Under the pieces are notes generated by a model. The model ran no database searches. It was given only the letters and a program-made list of their open reading frames with translations, and had not been told where the DNA came from. Source: Prevotella dentasini JCM 15908 (GTDB lineage: Bacteria; Bacteroidota; Bacteroidia; Bacteroidales; Bacteroidaceae). Taken from it: a stretch of DNA of 64,000 nucleotides. Location: NCBI RefSeq assembly GCF_000614065.1, contig NZ_BAKG01000018.1, positions 1 through 64,000 of the forward strand. Reading direction: 5' to 3'. Both the position numbers and the translations under genes were made by a program. Below, one piece after another: positions 29,770 through 38,669 of the stretch (positions are counted from its first letter, which is position 1; each line of letters opens with the position of its first letter).

Positions 29770-31491
29770 CTATCCCTTTGCCTTCTCCTTGGCCCATGTG
29801 TCCTTCAGGCCTACGGTCTTGTTGAAGATGAGCCTGTCGTCCTTGGAGTCGGGGTCGAGCATGAAGTAGCCCGTGCGCTGGAACTGGAGATAGTCGCCCG
29901 GTTTCTTTTCGGCAAGGTAGTCCTCCACGTAGCAGTCTGTGCGGACGGTGAGGCTGTCCGGATTGAGCAGCTCGCGGAAGTCGCGTTCGTCGGCAGAAGG
30001 GTTCTCCACGCTGAAGAGGCGGTCGTACTCGCGCACCTCGGCCTTGAGACAATGGCCGGCACTTACCCAGTGGAGCGTGCCTTTCACCTTGCGGTTGGCA
30101 CCGGACATTCCGCTCTTGCTGTCCGGGTCGTACTCTGCCTGAATCTCCGTAATGTTGCCATCGGCGTCCTTGGTGCAGCCCGTACATTTCACGATATAGG
30201 CATTTTTCAGCCGTACTTCCTTGCCCGGAGACATGCGGAAGAACTTTTTCGGGGCGTCCTCCATGAAGTCGGCGCGCTCTATCCAAAGGTTCTTGGAGAA
30301 GGTGATGGCATGCGTGCCGTCGGCCTCATTCTCGGGATTGTTGATGGCTTCCATCTCCTCGGTCTGTCCGTCAGGGTAGTTGGTGATGACGAGTTTCACG
30401 GGGTCGAGTACCGCACTGACACGTGTTGCCTTCTTGTTGAGGTCGTCGCGCACGGCGGCTTCGAGCAGTGCCACGTCGTTCAGGGCATCGAACTTCGTAT
30501 AGCCTATGGAGTCGATGAAGTTGCGGATGGATTCCGGCGAATAGCCACGGCGGCGCATACCGCTCAGTGTCGGCATGCGCGGGTCGTCCCAGCCGCTGAC
30601 AAAGTGCTCGTCTACCAGCGTATGGAGCTTGCGCTTCGACATGACCGTATAGGTAAGGTTCAGGCGGTTGAACTCTATCTGCCGTGGGCGGTTGTCGTGC
30701 AGGTTGTCTGCCGTGCCGTCATACTCTTTCAGGAAATCGACAAACTTATCGTAGAGTGGGCGGTGAGGCACAAACTCCAAGGTGCAGATAGAGTGGGTTA
30801 CTCCCTCGAAATAGTCGCTTTGCCCGTGGGCAAAGTCGTACATCGGGTAGCAGTTCCACTTTGTGCCCGTGCGGTGATGGGGCGTATGGATGATGCGGTA
30901 CATGATTGGGTCGCGGAAGTGCATGTTGGGATTGGCCATATCCAGCTTGGCGCGGAGCACCATGCTTCCCTCTTCTGCTTCGGGAGTGTTCATCTTCTCA
31001 AACAGGGCGAGGCTCTCCTCTGCGGGGCGTTCGCGGTAGGGCGACGGCTTTCCGGCTTCGGTAGGCGTCCCCTTCTGCGTTGCAATCTCCTCGGCAGTCT
31101 GTTCGTCGACGTAGGCATATCCTTTCTTTATCATCCATACGGCGAAGTCCCACAGCTTCTCGAAGTAGTCGCTGGCATAATAGATGTTGCCCCACTTGAA
31201 ACCGAGCCAGCTGATGTCGTGGAGAATGTTTTCTACATATTCAGTATTCTCCTTGCTCGGATTGGTATCGTCAAAGCGGAGGTTGCAGACACCGTCGTAG
31301 TGCTCTGCCACCCCGAAGTCCATGCAGATGGCTTTGGCGTGTCCTATGTGCAGATAGCCGTTAGGCTCTGGCGGAAAGCGTGTCTGAATCTTTCGTCCGT
31401 TCTTGCCTTCTGCAAGGTCTTCCTCTACCAGTTGCTCTACGAAGCTGAGGCTGCGCTTCTCTTCGCTCGTATTATTTTCTGTCGTGTTCAT
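29770..31491 (-). CDS. glnS: Glutaminyl-tRNA synthetase
   Basis: Class I synthetase charging tRNA-Gln, 573 residues. The HIGH motif is in GYLHIGHAKAICMDFGVAE near residue 48, preceded by RFPPEPNG. The KMSKS equivalent is VMSKRKL near residue 280. The two C-terminal beta-barrel anticodon domains follow, ending in GYFMLDPDSKDDRLIFNKTV. Its presence means the organism does not depend on the Glu-tRNA amidotransferase route for Gln. A -7 element sits at 31515-31522. The long antisense frame over this gene is a shadow. Confidence 0.97.
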   Translation of the reverse strand: MNTTENNTSEEKRSLSFVEQLVEEDLAEGKNGRKIQTRFPPEPNGYLHIGHAKAICMDFGVAEHYDGVCNLRFDDTNPSKENTEYVENILHDISWLGFKWGNIYYASDYFEKLWDFAVWMIKKGYAYVDEQTAEEIATQKGTPTEAGKPSPYRERPAEESLALFEKMNTPEAEEGSMVLRAKLDMANPNMHFRDPIMYRIIHTPHHRTGTKWNCYPMYDFAHGQSDYFEGVTHSICTLEFVPHRPLYDKFVDFLKEYDGTADNLHDNRPRQIEFNRLNLTYTVMSKRKLHTLVDEHFVSGWDDPRMPTLSGMRRRGYSPESIRNFIDSIGYTKFDALNDVALLEAAVRDDLNKKATRVSAVLDPVKLVITNYPDGQTEEMEAINNPENEADGTHAITFSKNLWIERADFMEDAPKKFFRMSPGKEVRLKNAYIVKCTGCTKDADGNITEIQAEYDPDSKSGMSGANRKVKGTLHWVSAGHCLKAEVREYDRLFSVENPSADERDFRELLNPDSLTVRTDCYVEDYLAEKKPGDYLQFQRTGYFMLDPDSKDDRLIFNKTVGLKDTWAKEKAKG

Positions 31492-31514
31492 GTTTGTCTT
31501 GCTCTTTTATGGTG

Positions 31515-31522
31515 CAAAGATA
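31515..31522 (-). promoter_or_regulatory. -7 element of glnS
   Basis: Minus-strand TATCTTTG followed by CACC, 23 bp upstream of ATG 31491. Confidence 0.7.
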
Positions 31523-31761
31523 ATTATTTTTTCCCGTTTTAGGCAGAAAACGGTCTAATAAGTAAGGAACGGGGAAGTGTTAATGTCCAATTATAAGAGA
31601 ATGATTGACGAATGTCAATAGCCGAAGTGTTGTTCTTACGGGGTAAGAAGCTGTAATTTGCGTTCCTCCCGGTTGTGTGCGCTACCAAATCTTGGGGGTG
31701 AAGTGAGGTCCGCATGTCGTTAAAAAAAACGAGTATAGGTTAACAAATAATGGAGGAAATA

Positions 31762-31793
31762 TTTGGAAGTGAAGAAAAAATCATTTATCTTTG
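31762..31793 (+). promoter_or_regulatory. Bacteroidetes promoter with no ORF behind it
   Basis: A -33 TTTG at 31762-31765 and a -7 TATCTTTG at 31786-31793 are separated by 20 bp, close to the canonical spacing. It points into a 320-bp stretch without a plus-strand gene and ahead of a perfect terminator. Confidence 0.7.
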
Positions 31794-31799
31794 CAATCG

Positions 31800-31886
31800 T
31801 TATCCTGAATACAATCTTTTTACCTTAAAGGGACTAATACCTATTGAGATTGGATGCCCGTCGCTGTGAAGCGTTGGGCATTTTTC
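31800..31886 (+). ncRNA. Candidate independent small RNA (about 87 nt)
   Basis: Bounded by the promoter above and a two-step hairpin terminator: TGCCC at 31855-31859 pairs with GGGCA at 31876-31880, and CGCT with AGCG inside it, followed by TTTTT at 31881-31885. Upstream, CAATCT near 31812 can pair with AGATTG near 31847. The only open frame, a 17-codon one starting at 31854, overlaps the terminator and lacks a ribosome site. It does not match a family I can name; a Bacteroidales-specific Rfam family is possible. Confidence 0.6.
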
Positions 31887-31988
31887 TTTGTATGCGTAGG
31901 GGCGTAAGGTTGTAATCGGGCGATGAAAAAAACGAATCGGTGAGGAGACTGGAAAAAGAGGAAAGGCGACCGTATCGTTGCGACAAAA

Positions 31989-32049
31989 CGAAAGTGCCGT
32001 TTTCGCATTGCGAAAACGGCACTTTCGTATGGTCAAACGGGCACTTTCG
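31989..32049. repeat. 22-bp-pitch palindrome triplet, locus D
   Basis: Units lie at 31989-32005, 32011-32027 and 32033-32049 with 5-bp spacers; the second is the exact reverse complement of the first. It is 67 bp downstream of the TonB receptor stop (minus). Confidence 0.87.
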
Positions 32050-32115
32050 TTTTCCCTGCTTGCGCAGTTCTTTTCTTATGCTTGCGGTAATGTCTCTCAG
32101 GTTTGGCTGCTGTCG

Positions 32116-34502
32116 CTAAAAGTCAATGACTACCTTGCCGTTTATCTGCCGTCCTGTCAGATAGTTAGGCACGGCATACTGCTGTCCCGTAACATCGGTA
32201 ATCCAGTAGTAGGAGTTCACGTTGTTGATGCCGAAGAGGTTCAGGCAGTCCAAGCCGAGCCATATATTGCGGAATATGGACTTCTTGCTGCCGTCGTGGT
32301 TGTCGAAAAGGCGGTAGCTCATGCCAATGTCGGCACGCTTGTAGGCAGGTGCGCGGAACGAATTGCGCTCCAGTTCCGGTGTGGGGCAGAGAAGGGAAGG
32401 CCGTCGGCATAGGCAAGTTTCAGCGACATTCGCCAGCGGGTAGAGCCGGGGAAATAGTCGGTAAAGTAGAGGTTGAGGGCATATCTCTGGTCGGTAGGCA
32501 GCGGGATGCTATTGCCATTGAGCTTCATCCGGGTGTTCATTACGCTGAGTGTCAGCCACGAGTCGGCATCGGGCACGAACTCGCCGAAGAGCTTCAGGTC
32601 GATGCCCGTGGCGTGTCCGGAAGCGTGGTTGTCGCCGTAATAGGTTACCTTCACGTTGTCGACCGAGTAGGGAACAAGGCGTGATAGAGCCTTATAGTAG
32701 ATTTCTGCCGAGAATTTGAACGGGCGGTTCATCATTTGGAAGCGGTAGTCCATCGCGGCAATGGCATGGACAGACCGCTGGGCCTTTATCTTTTGGTTCA
32801 GTGTGGCGTATGTAACGCCGTTGACGGTAGAGGTATCGCGGAGTTCCTTGTAGAAGGGTGCCTGGTAGTAGAGGCCTCCTGCGATGCGGAAGGTGAGGTT
32901 GCGGTTCCAGCCCGGTGTGATGGTCAGCGATGCGCGGGGCGAGACAATGCTCTCGCCATTGAAGTTCCAGTGTGCGAAGCGCACGCCGTAGTTGAGCGTG
33001 AAGAGTGTGGGGACGGAGTCGCGGGTCTGGAAATGCCACGTGTCTTGCAGGTAAGTCTCGAAGCGTTTGGCGTCGAGCTTGTTTTGGGCACGGAGCGAGT
33101 AGATCATGTTCAGGTCGCTGCCCGTGTGCGGAACGTTGTAGCCCGCCGAATCGCGGTATTCGTATTCGGCGGAGTTCTCGGTTATTTTCTCTGTTTTGTA
33201 GGTCAGTGCTCCCTCCACATTGTGTTTTCCTGCCCTGTGGCGCATCATGAGTTTGATGCTCTTGACATTGGCTTTCAGATAGTCGCGCGTATGCTGCATA
33301 TAGGTGCCCACGCCAAGGTTTTCCGATGTTTCGGTCTGCGTCAGCCAGTACTGGCCCTGTATGTCGTAGCGTTCCTGCTCCTTTGTGGAGAAGGCGGAGG
33401 CGAGAAGGGATATGTCTGTCTTTGGAGAAAGATGCCGGGTAATGCCCAGCGAACCGAAGAACGTGCGGAATAGGTCTTTCTCCTTTCCGTCGAAGTAGAC
33501 GCGGAACGACTTCACGTTCTCCATCGTACCGAAGTTTGTCTCTCGGTCTTCCGGCTCAAAGTCGTAGTGATTATCGGAGATGTTGCCGATGAAGTCTATC
33601 TGCCAACGCTTCCCGGGCTGCCATGAGAGGTAGGTCTGATAGTCGAGAAAGCTTGGCTGATACTCGCCCTTGGTCTCCAGTGAACCCAAGAGGTATTTGT
33701 TGGTCTTGTAGCGCAGTCCGTTCGTCCACGTCAGTTTCTTTGCTGCCAGTCCCAGATAGCCGCTTGCACCGAGCATGGATGCCGAGACGGAGGCTTCGGT
33801 GCGCTTCGGCCGTTTGTAGGTAATGTCGAGCGCAGAACTCATTTTGTCGCCATACTTGGCTTCGTATCCGCCCGTGGAGAAGCCGACACTCTCCACCAAG
33901 TCCGGGTTGATGATGGACAGGCCTTCTTGTTGTCCGCTGCGGACAAGGAAGGGACGGAATACTTCTACGTTGTTGATGTAGACGGAGTTCTCATCGAATG
34001 TTCCACCGCGTACGTTGTATTGCGACGACAGCTCGGAGTGGGTCGATACGCCGGCCTGCGTCTGTATCATTTCCTCTACCGCATTGCCGGAGGTGGACGG
34101 CCCCTGTTTGACGGTGCTGACATCCAGCTCCTCGGTGGTACCGTGCTTGGATGCCTTTCCCTCTACTACAACTTCCTGTAGTTCGTTGTCGTCAGCCAGT
34201 TGTACGAGCAGCGTCTGCTTGCCCTGCGGACGGTGGAGCACGCGCGTCTTGGTGCGGTAGCCAACCATTGAGAAGCGTATTTTGACAGAGTCTTCGCTTT
34301 GCAGCTGTATGTTGAACTCTCCTTTCAGGTTGGTCATTGCGAGTCTTCCCTGCGATACAATCATCACCGAGGCAAGTTCAATCGGGTTTCCGTCCTTGTC
34401 GGATACCTTTCCCTGAAGGGTGAAAGATTGTCCGAAAGCCAATTGGGAAACGACAACGAACAACAATAATAGTATGGTCTTTTGGATATTCTTGCACATC
34501 AT
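32116..34502 (-). CDS. TonB-dependent receptor with carboxypeptidase-regulatory-like domain, frameshifted
   Basis: Outer-membrane receptor of about 795 residues. A signal peptide (TILLLLFVVVSQLAFGQ) precedes a CarboxypepD_reg-like domain at about residues 27-105 (LQGKVSDKDGNPIELASVMI) and the plug (NAVEEMIQTQAGVSTHSELS, YNVRGGTFDENSVYINNVEV). A long barrel follows, ending VVIDF. The frame breaks near 32386 in a run of G (plus strand); one base added gives PTPELERNSFRAPAYKRADIG before the last strands (32322-32116). The substrate is unknown. There is no SusD partner beside it, so a glycan (PUL) role is unlikely. Confidence 0.87.
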
Positions 34503-34606
34503 ATCTGTTATAACGCCTTTCTCCTTTTATTATTGTAATGGTAGGTGGTAAAGGTGGGGCTTTGTACTTTTGTCTGTTCTTGGGAGAAAAGCATCTCGCT
34601 GTCCCT

Positions 34607-34634
34607 ATCCCGTAAGGAGGATACGCCTTACGGG
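34607..34634. other. Hairpin upstream of the TonB receptor gene
   Basis: TCCCGTAAGG at 34608-34617 pairs with CCTTACGGGA around an 8-base loop. There is no T run on either strand, so it is not an intrinsic terminator. It lies about 105 bp upstream of the receptor ATG in the 265-bp gap to the J-domain gene and may be an operator or mRNA leader structure. Confidence 0.5.
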
Positions 34635-34767
34635 AGATATGACAGGTATGTGCTTGTAGTGTTTTTAATAAGGTTTTCGCCAGTCGGGACGGAGTAATCC
34701 TGTTTCGATGTCGTAAGAATGGTTTAGTGGAGACAGGGAGGGAATACCCCCAATGGGCACAACTCCC

Positions 34768-35448
34768 TTAGCCTTCTTTCCGCATTTGCTCTACCAGCTC
34801 CTTTTGGCGGTCGGTCAGATGGTCGGGAAGTTTCACATTGTAAGTGATGATGAGGTCGCCGAAGGTGCCGTCTCCGCGGTCGTAGCCTTTGCCACGAAGC
34901 CTTACCTTGGTCCCCCCCTGTGTCAGCGGCTTTACTTTCAGTTTGATTTTCTGGCCGCTTGATAGTTGGATGACGACTTCACCACCCAGCAGAGCCGTGT
35001 AGAGGTCAATGCCGACATTGGCTTCCATCTGTCCGGTCGGTTGTGTATGGGCAGTCCGCGATGTGGAATGTCGCTGACGAGTACCGCCTCCGAACAAGTC
35101 TTGGAAGAAGCTGCTGAATCCTCCACTACCGAAGCTGCCGAAGTCAAAACCCTCAAACGGGCTTCCGCCAGCCTGTCCGCCGCGGAATCCACCGAATCCT
35201 CCTGCCTGCTCGTAAGCCTCGGCATTGCGCCATTGTTCGCCATACTTGTCGTATTTGGCACGTTTGTCGGGATTGCCGATGACCTCGTATGCCTCGCTCA
35301 GTGCCTGAAACTTGGCCTTTGCCTTCGGGTCGTTCGGGTGCAGGTCGGGATGGAACTGCTTGGCGCGCTTTCGGTAGGCAGCTCTCACATCCTTTTGTGG
35401 GATATTCTTATCTACTCCAAGAATTTTGTAATAGTCAATGAATGCCAT
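34768..35448 (-). CDS. Short J-domain co-chaperone, CbpA/DnaJ-like
   Basis: A protein of about 226 residues that should stimulate DnaK. The J domain occupies residues 1-70 with the catalytic HPD (QFHPDLHPND). A Gly/Phe-rich segment (about 88-130) follows, then one C-terminal substrate domain (VGIDLYTALLGGEVVIQL, TKVRLRGKGYDRGDGTFGDL). There is no zinc-finger region, and only one C-terminal domain instead of the two in CbpA (about 306 residues). ATG 35448 is chosen because MAFIDYYKILGV is the family start. The gene downstream is the TonB receptor; nspC lies 50-60 bp upstream on the same strand. Confidence 0.9.
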   Translation of the reverse strand: MAFIDYYKILGVDKNIPQKDVRAAYRKRAKQFHPDLHPNDPKAKAKFQALSEAYEVIGNPDKRAKYDKYGEQWRNAEAYEQAGGFGGFRGGQAGGSPFEGFDFGSFGSGGFSSFFQDLFGGGTRQRHSTSRTAHTQPTGQMEANVGIDLYTALLGGEVVIQLSSGQKIKLKVKPLTQGGTKVRLRGKGYDRGDGTFGDLIITYNVKLPDHLTDRQKELVEQMRKEG

Positions 35449-35505
35449 AATCAATCCTCCTGTTTGTTTAGTTTGTCTAAAGGGGAAGGAACAAAAAACA
35501 TGCCA

Positions 35506-36672
35506 TTAGTCCATTCTCGAACGATAATCTTCATAGCTGTAATGGCGCAAGGTCTCCAGTTCGCCATCAGCATGCAGGAGGGCGATGTCGGGATGGCTGA
35601 TGCCGTTGAAGGTGTTGGTCTTCACGGTTGTGTAGTGGAGCATGTCCTCGAATATGATGTTTTCGCCAACTTGCAGTTCGTGGTCGAACTGCCAAGACTG
35701 CATCCAGTCGCCGCTCAGACAGCTGTTTCCGCCTAAGCGGTAGGTGTGTTTCTTTCCGGCAGGTGATTGTCCTTCCAGCGTGACGGCATTGCGGACGGCA
35801 GGGTGATAGGGCATTTCCAGACAGTCGGGCATGTGGGAAGTGAAGCTGACATTGAGGATGGCCGTGAGTATATCGTGGTCTTCGACAATGTCAACTACCT
35901 GTGCCACCAGTGCCCCCGTCTGCCATCCGAAGGCACTTCCCGGCTCCATGATGACATGCAGCCAAGGGTAACGGCGGTGAAAATCTTTCAGCAACGTTAT
36001 CAGTTTGGGAATATCGTAGTCCTTGCGCGTCATCAGGTGTCCGCCTCCAAGGTTAATCCACTTCAGCTGTGGAAACCATCGGGCAAATTTTTCCTCAATA
36101 TGGACCAGCGAGCGTTCCAGAACGTCGCTTCCACTCTCGCAATGGCAATGAACGTGGAAGCCCTCTACGTCGGCAGGTAATTTCCCGGGCAGCTTGTCTG
36201 CCGAGATACCAAACCGCGTCCCCGGGGCACAGGGATTGTAGATAAGGGTCTCTACCTCCGAATATTCCGGGTTGACGCGCCATCCAAGGCTGATACCGCG
36301 CTGCACCGCCTTAGCCCGTTCGTGGAAGCGGTCGTATTGAGAAAGGGAATTGAACACCAAGTGCGAAGAACACCGTGCTATCTCGTCAATCTCGTAGTCG
36401 GTATAGGCCGGGGAGAAGGTATGAGTGAGCGAACCGAACTCTTCAAGCCCCAATTTCGCCTCACTCAGCGACGATGCCGTCGTGGCGTGTATATATTCGC
36501 GGAATATGGGGAATGTCTTCCAAAGAGCGTATGCCTTGAAGGCCAGAATTATCTCAACGTCGGCAGTTTGTGCCACGTTCTGAATGAGCCGGAGATTCTG
36601 CCGGAGACGGTTCTCTTCCAGTACATAAGCAGGGCGCGAAAGTCCCTTGTAGGTTGATGGATTTACTTTCAT
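35506..36672 (-). CDS. nspC: Carboxynorspermidine decarboxylase
   Basis: PLP enzyme of 388 residues from the alanine-racemase-fold decarboxylase group; it makes norspermidine or spermidine from the carboxy precursor. The PLP lysine is in ILAFKAYALW near residue 46. GFHVHCHCESGSD near 170, WINLGGGHLMT near 210 and MEPGSAFGW near 245 complete the active site, and the catalytic Cys region NSCLSGDW is near 320. The partner dehydrogenase gene is not adjacent. It is divergent from the ThiE-like gene with paired promoters. Confidence 0.94.
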   Translation of the reverse strand: MKVNPSTYKGLSRPAYVLEENRLRQNLRLIQNVAQTADVEIILAFKAYALWKTFPIFREYIHATTASSLSEAKLGLEEFGSLTHTFSPAYTDYEIDEIARCSSHLVFNSLSQYDRFHERAKAVQRGISLGWRVNPEYSEVETLIYNPCAPGTRFGISADKLPGKLPADVEGFHVHCHCESGSDVLERSLVHIEEKFARWFPQLKWINLGGGHLMTRKDYDIPKLITLLKDFHRRYPWLHVIMEPGSAFGWQTGALVAQVVDIVEDHDILTAILNVSFTSHMPDCLEMPYHPAVRNAVTLEGQSPAGKKHTYRLGGNSCLSGDWMQSWQFDHELQVGENIIFEDMLHYTTVKTNTFNGISHPDIALLHADGELETLRHYSYEDYRSRMD

Positions 36673-36676
36673 AGTG

Positions 36677-36684
36677 CAAATGTA
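36677..36684 (-). promoter_or_regulatory. -7 element of nspC
   Basis: Minus-strand TACATTTG followed by CAC. It lies only 4 bp before ATG 36672, so the message would be almost leaderless if this is the used site. Confidence 0.5.
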
Positions 36685-36716
36685 GCGAAAAATTTGTGAA
36701 ACTCGGAAATAATCTC

Positions 36717-36724
36717 TACCTTTG
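36717..36724 (+). promoter_or_regulatory. -7 element of the ThiE-like gene
   Basis: TACCTTTG followed by CATT, 20 bp upstream of ATG 36745. Confidence 0.65.
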
Positions 36725-36744
36725 CATTACCAAAAATAGAAGGC

Positions 36745-37347
36745 ATGAAACTGGTCGTTATGACTGATTCCACTTTTTTCGTGGAAGAAGATAAGATACT
36801 GTGTGCACTCTTCGAGGAGGGACTTGACAATCTCCATATCTCGAAGGCCGATGATTCTCCCCTCTATTTTGAACGTCTTCTCTCCTTGATTCCCAAGGCA
36901 TACCGCCCATATATCACTATACATCAGCAGTTTCGTCTGAAGGACGAATATGCCCTGTCGGGTATCCATCTCGACAGGGCAGGGGATGCTGTTCCGCCCT
37001 ATTATCGCGGCCGCATCGGGCGAACTTGCTCCAATCCCGTCTTGTTGAGAGAGATGAAGCGGAAGTCCGACTATGTAATTCTTGACGGCATAGGAGTGCA
37101 GGACGGTGTCGGCGGTCCGGGAATCTCCGATTACGAACTGGAGGAAATACGCCGTCAGAAACTCTTGGGCCGCCATGTCTATGCGATGGGTCGCATTGGT
37201 CTGGACGACATTCCGCTGCTGCGTAAGATGGGATTTGGGGGAATCGTAGTCCGGGACGAGCTTTGGGAAAAGTTTGATGTCCATTCCGACTTCGATTTCA
37301 AGCGTCTCATAGCCTACTATCGCCAACTAAAAACCTATCTGGAATAA
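36745..37347 (+). CDS. ThiE/TenI-like TIM-barrel protein
   Basis: A 200-residue protein resembling thiamine-phosphate synthase: ITIHQQFRLKDEYALSGIHL at about residues 55-75, DYVILDGIGVQDGVGGPG near 111-128, and YAMGRIGLDDIPLLRKMGFG near 147-166, as in the TMP synthase barrel. The usual phosphate-binding GG and SxH-type motifs are partly altered, so it may be a TenI-like paralogue without ThiE activity. No other thiamine genes are nearby. prsA follows 34 bp later on the same strand. Confidence 0.75.
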   Translation: MKLVVMTDSTFFVEEDKILCALFEEGLDNLHISKADDSPLYFERLLSLIPKAYRPYITIHQQFRLKDEYALSGIHLDRAGDAVPPYYRGRIGRTCSNPVLLREMKRKSDYVILDGIGVQDGVGGPGISDYELEEIRRQKLLGRHVYAMGRIGLDDIPLLRKMGFGGIVVRDELWEKFDVHSDFDFKRLIAYYRQLKTYLE

Positions 37348-37381
37348 AATACAAACAACTTCTATATAACAAACAAGAAAC

Positions 37382-38320
37382 ATGAGTGAAAATAATTCTT
37401 TTCTGGTATTCTCGGGAACGAAGACGAGATACCTTGCAGAAAAAATCTGTGCAAGTTTAGGATGCCCGTTGGGAAATTTGGTGATGACCCGTTTTTCTGA
37501 CGGTGAATTTGTTGTCTCTTACGAGCAGAGCATCCGTGGAAAGGATGTGTTCCTCGTGCAGAGTACCTTCCCAAACTCTGACAATCTGATGGAGCTGCTC
37601 CTGATGATTGATGCTGCCAAGCGTGCCTCTGCACGTAACATCATCGCCGTTATACCGTATTTCGGATGGGCGCGTCAGGACCGAAAGGACAAGCCACGTG
37701 TGAGCATCGGTGCCAAGTTGGTTGCCGACTTGTTGAGCGTCGCAGGAGTGAACCGTATTATCACCATGGACTTGCATGCAGACCAGATTCAGGGCTTCTT
37801 CGACGTGCCCGTCGACCATCTCTATGCAAGCGGTGTCCTGTTGCCTTATCTCCAAAGCCTTCGTCTGGAAGATATGGTTATAGCCAGTCCGGACGTCGGT
37901 GGCTCCAAGCGTGCCAATACATACGCCAAATATCTGGGCTGTCCGCTCGTGCTCTGCAACAAGACCCGCGCACGTGCCAACGTCGTTGGGAGCATGCAGA
38001 TTATCGGTGATGTAAAGGACAAGAACGTTGTCATAGTAGACGATATGGTTGATACGGCAGGTACTATTACCAAGGCTGCCGACATCATGAAGGAAGCCGG
38101 GGCAAAGAGTGTACGTGCCTGTGCATCCCATTGTGTGATGAGCGGCCCTGCTACCGAGCGTGTTGAGGCTTCGGCATTGGAAGAGATTGTCTTCACCGAC
38201 TCTATTCCGTACACCGACCGCTGCTCTAAGCTGAAGCAGGTTTCCGTTGCCGACATGCTTGCTGAGACGATACAGCGTGTCATCAACAATGAGAGTATCT
38301 CCAATCAGTACCTTGTTTAG
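37382..38320 (+). CDS. prsA: Ribose-phosphate pyrophosphokinase
   Basis: Makes PRPP from ribose-5-phosphate and ATP for purine, pyrimidine, histidine and NAD synthesis. The 312-residue length is typical. Seen are FSDGEFVVSYEQSIRG near residue 38, the flexible-loop region GWARQDRKDKPRVSIGAK near 97, MDLHADQIQGFFDVPVDHL near 128, and the PRPP-binding VVIVDDMVDTAGTI near 216. It is followed by a bidirectional terminator shared with hisS. Confidence 0.97.
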   Translation: MSENNSFLVFSGTKTRYLAEKICASLGCPLGNLVMTRFSDGEFVVSYEQSIRGKDVFLVQSTFPNSDNLMELLLMIDAAKRASARNIIAVIPYFGWARQDRKDKPRVSIGAKLVADLLSVAGVNRIITMDLHADQIQGFFDVPVDHLYASGVLLPYLQSLRLEDMVIASPDVGGSKRANTYAKYLGCPLVLCNKTRARANVVGSMQIIGDVKDKNVVIVDDMVDTAGTITKAADIMKEAGAKSVRACASHCVMSGPATERVEASALEEIVFTDSIPYTDRCSKLKQVSVADMLAETIQRVINNESISNQYLV

Positions 38321-38544
38321 AATATAGCAAGTCTTATATTATTGAATGAGAGTGTCCGTCGGGATGCTCTCATTTGTTATATGGAAGTTCTGAAACATTC
38401 ACACGGAAAGATTTGGAAAAGTTCTTACATCGGGAGAATCTACCCTGCCTGAAAGAGTAAATTGTCTTGGTTCTTATGTGCTTTCGTAATAGTCTGTCGG
38501 AGAGTGCGTTACGGAGGATGTCCGAGTGTGTTGGATTAAGACGG

Positions 38545-38605
38545 TCAAAGTGGCTTTTCCGTATAGTGGAAAAGGCTTCCCGACTGACTGAAAGTGCCAC
38601 TTTCG
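38545..38605. repeat. 22-bp-pitch palindrome triplet, locus E (inside a terminator)
   Basis: Units lie at 38545-38561, 38567-38583 and 38589-38605, with the first two diverged. Unit three, TGAAAGTGCCACTTTCG, forms the loop hairpin of the terminator at 38571-38623. It lies between convergent prsA and hisS. Confidence 0.75.
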
Positions 38606-38623
38606 GCCAGTCGGGAAGCCTTT
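38571..38623. terminator. Bidirectional terminator between prsA and hisS
   Basis: Perfect 16-bp arms at 38571-38586 and 38608-38623 read AAAGGCTTCCCGACTG and its complement. T-rich ends are present on both strands. A second hairpin sits in the loop. Confidence 0.85.
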
Positions 38624-38669
38624 ATGATGATAGGATTATATCTTGTTTCTGAAAAGATATTACAATCTC

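Noticed and set aside
29689..31542. A 617-codon open frame antisense to glnS
   Set aside because: It covers glnS almost exactly; the composition is typical of antisense shadow frames and there is no promoter or start context.
31854..31907. A 17-codon ORF inside the candidate small RNA
   Set aside because: It begins inside the terminator stem, lacks a ribosome site and would be cut by termination.
37457..38131. Large antisense frame over prsA
   Set aside because: It is fully contained within a clearly functional gene and has no motif of its own.
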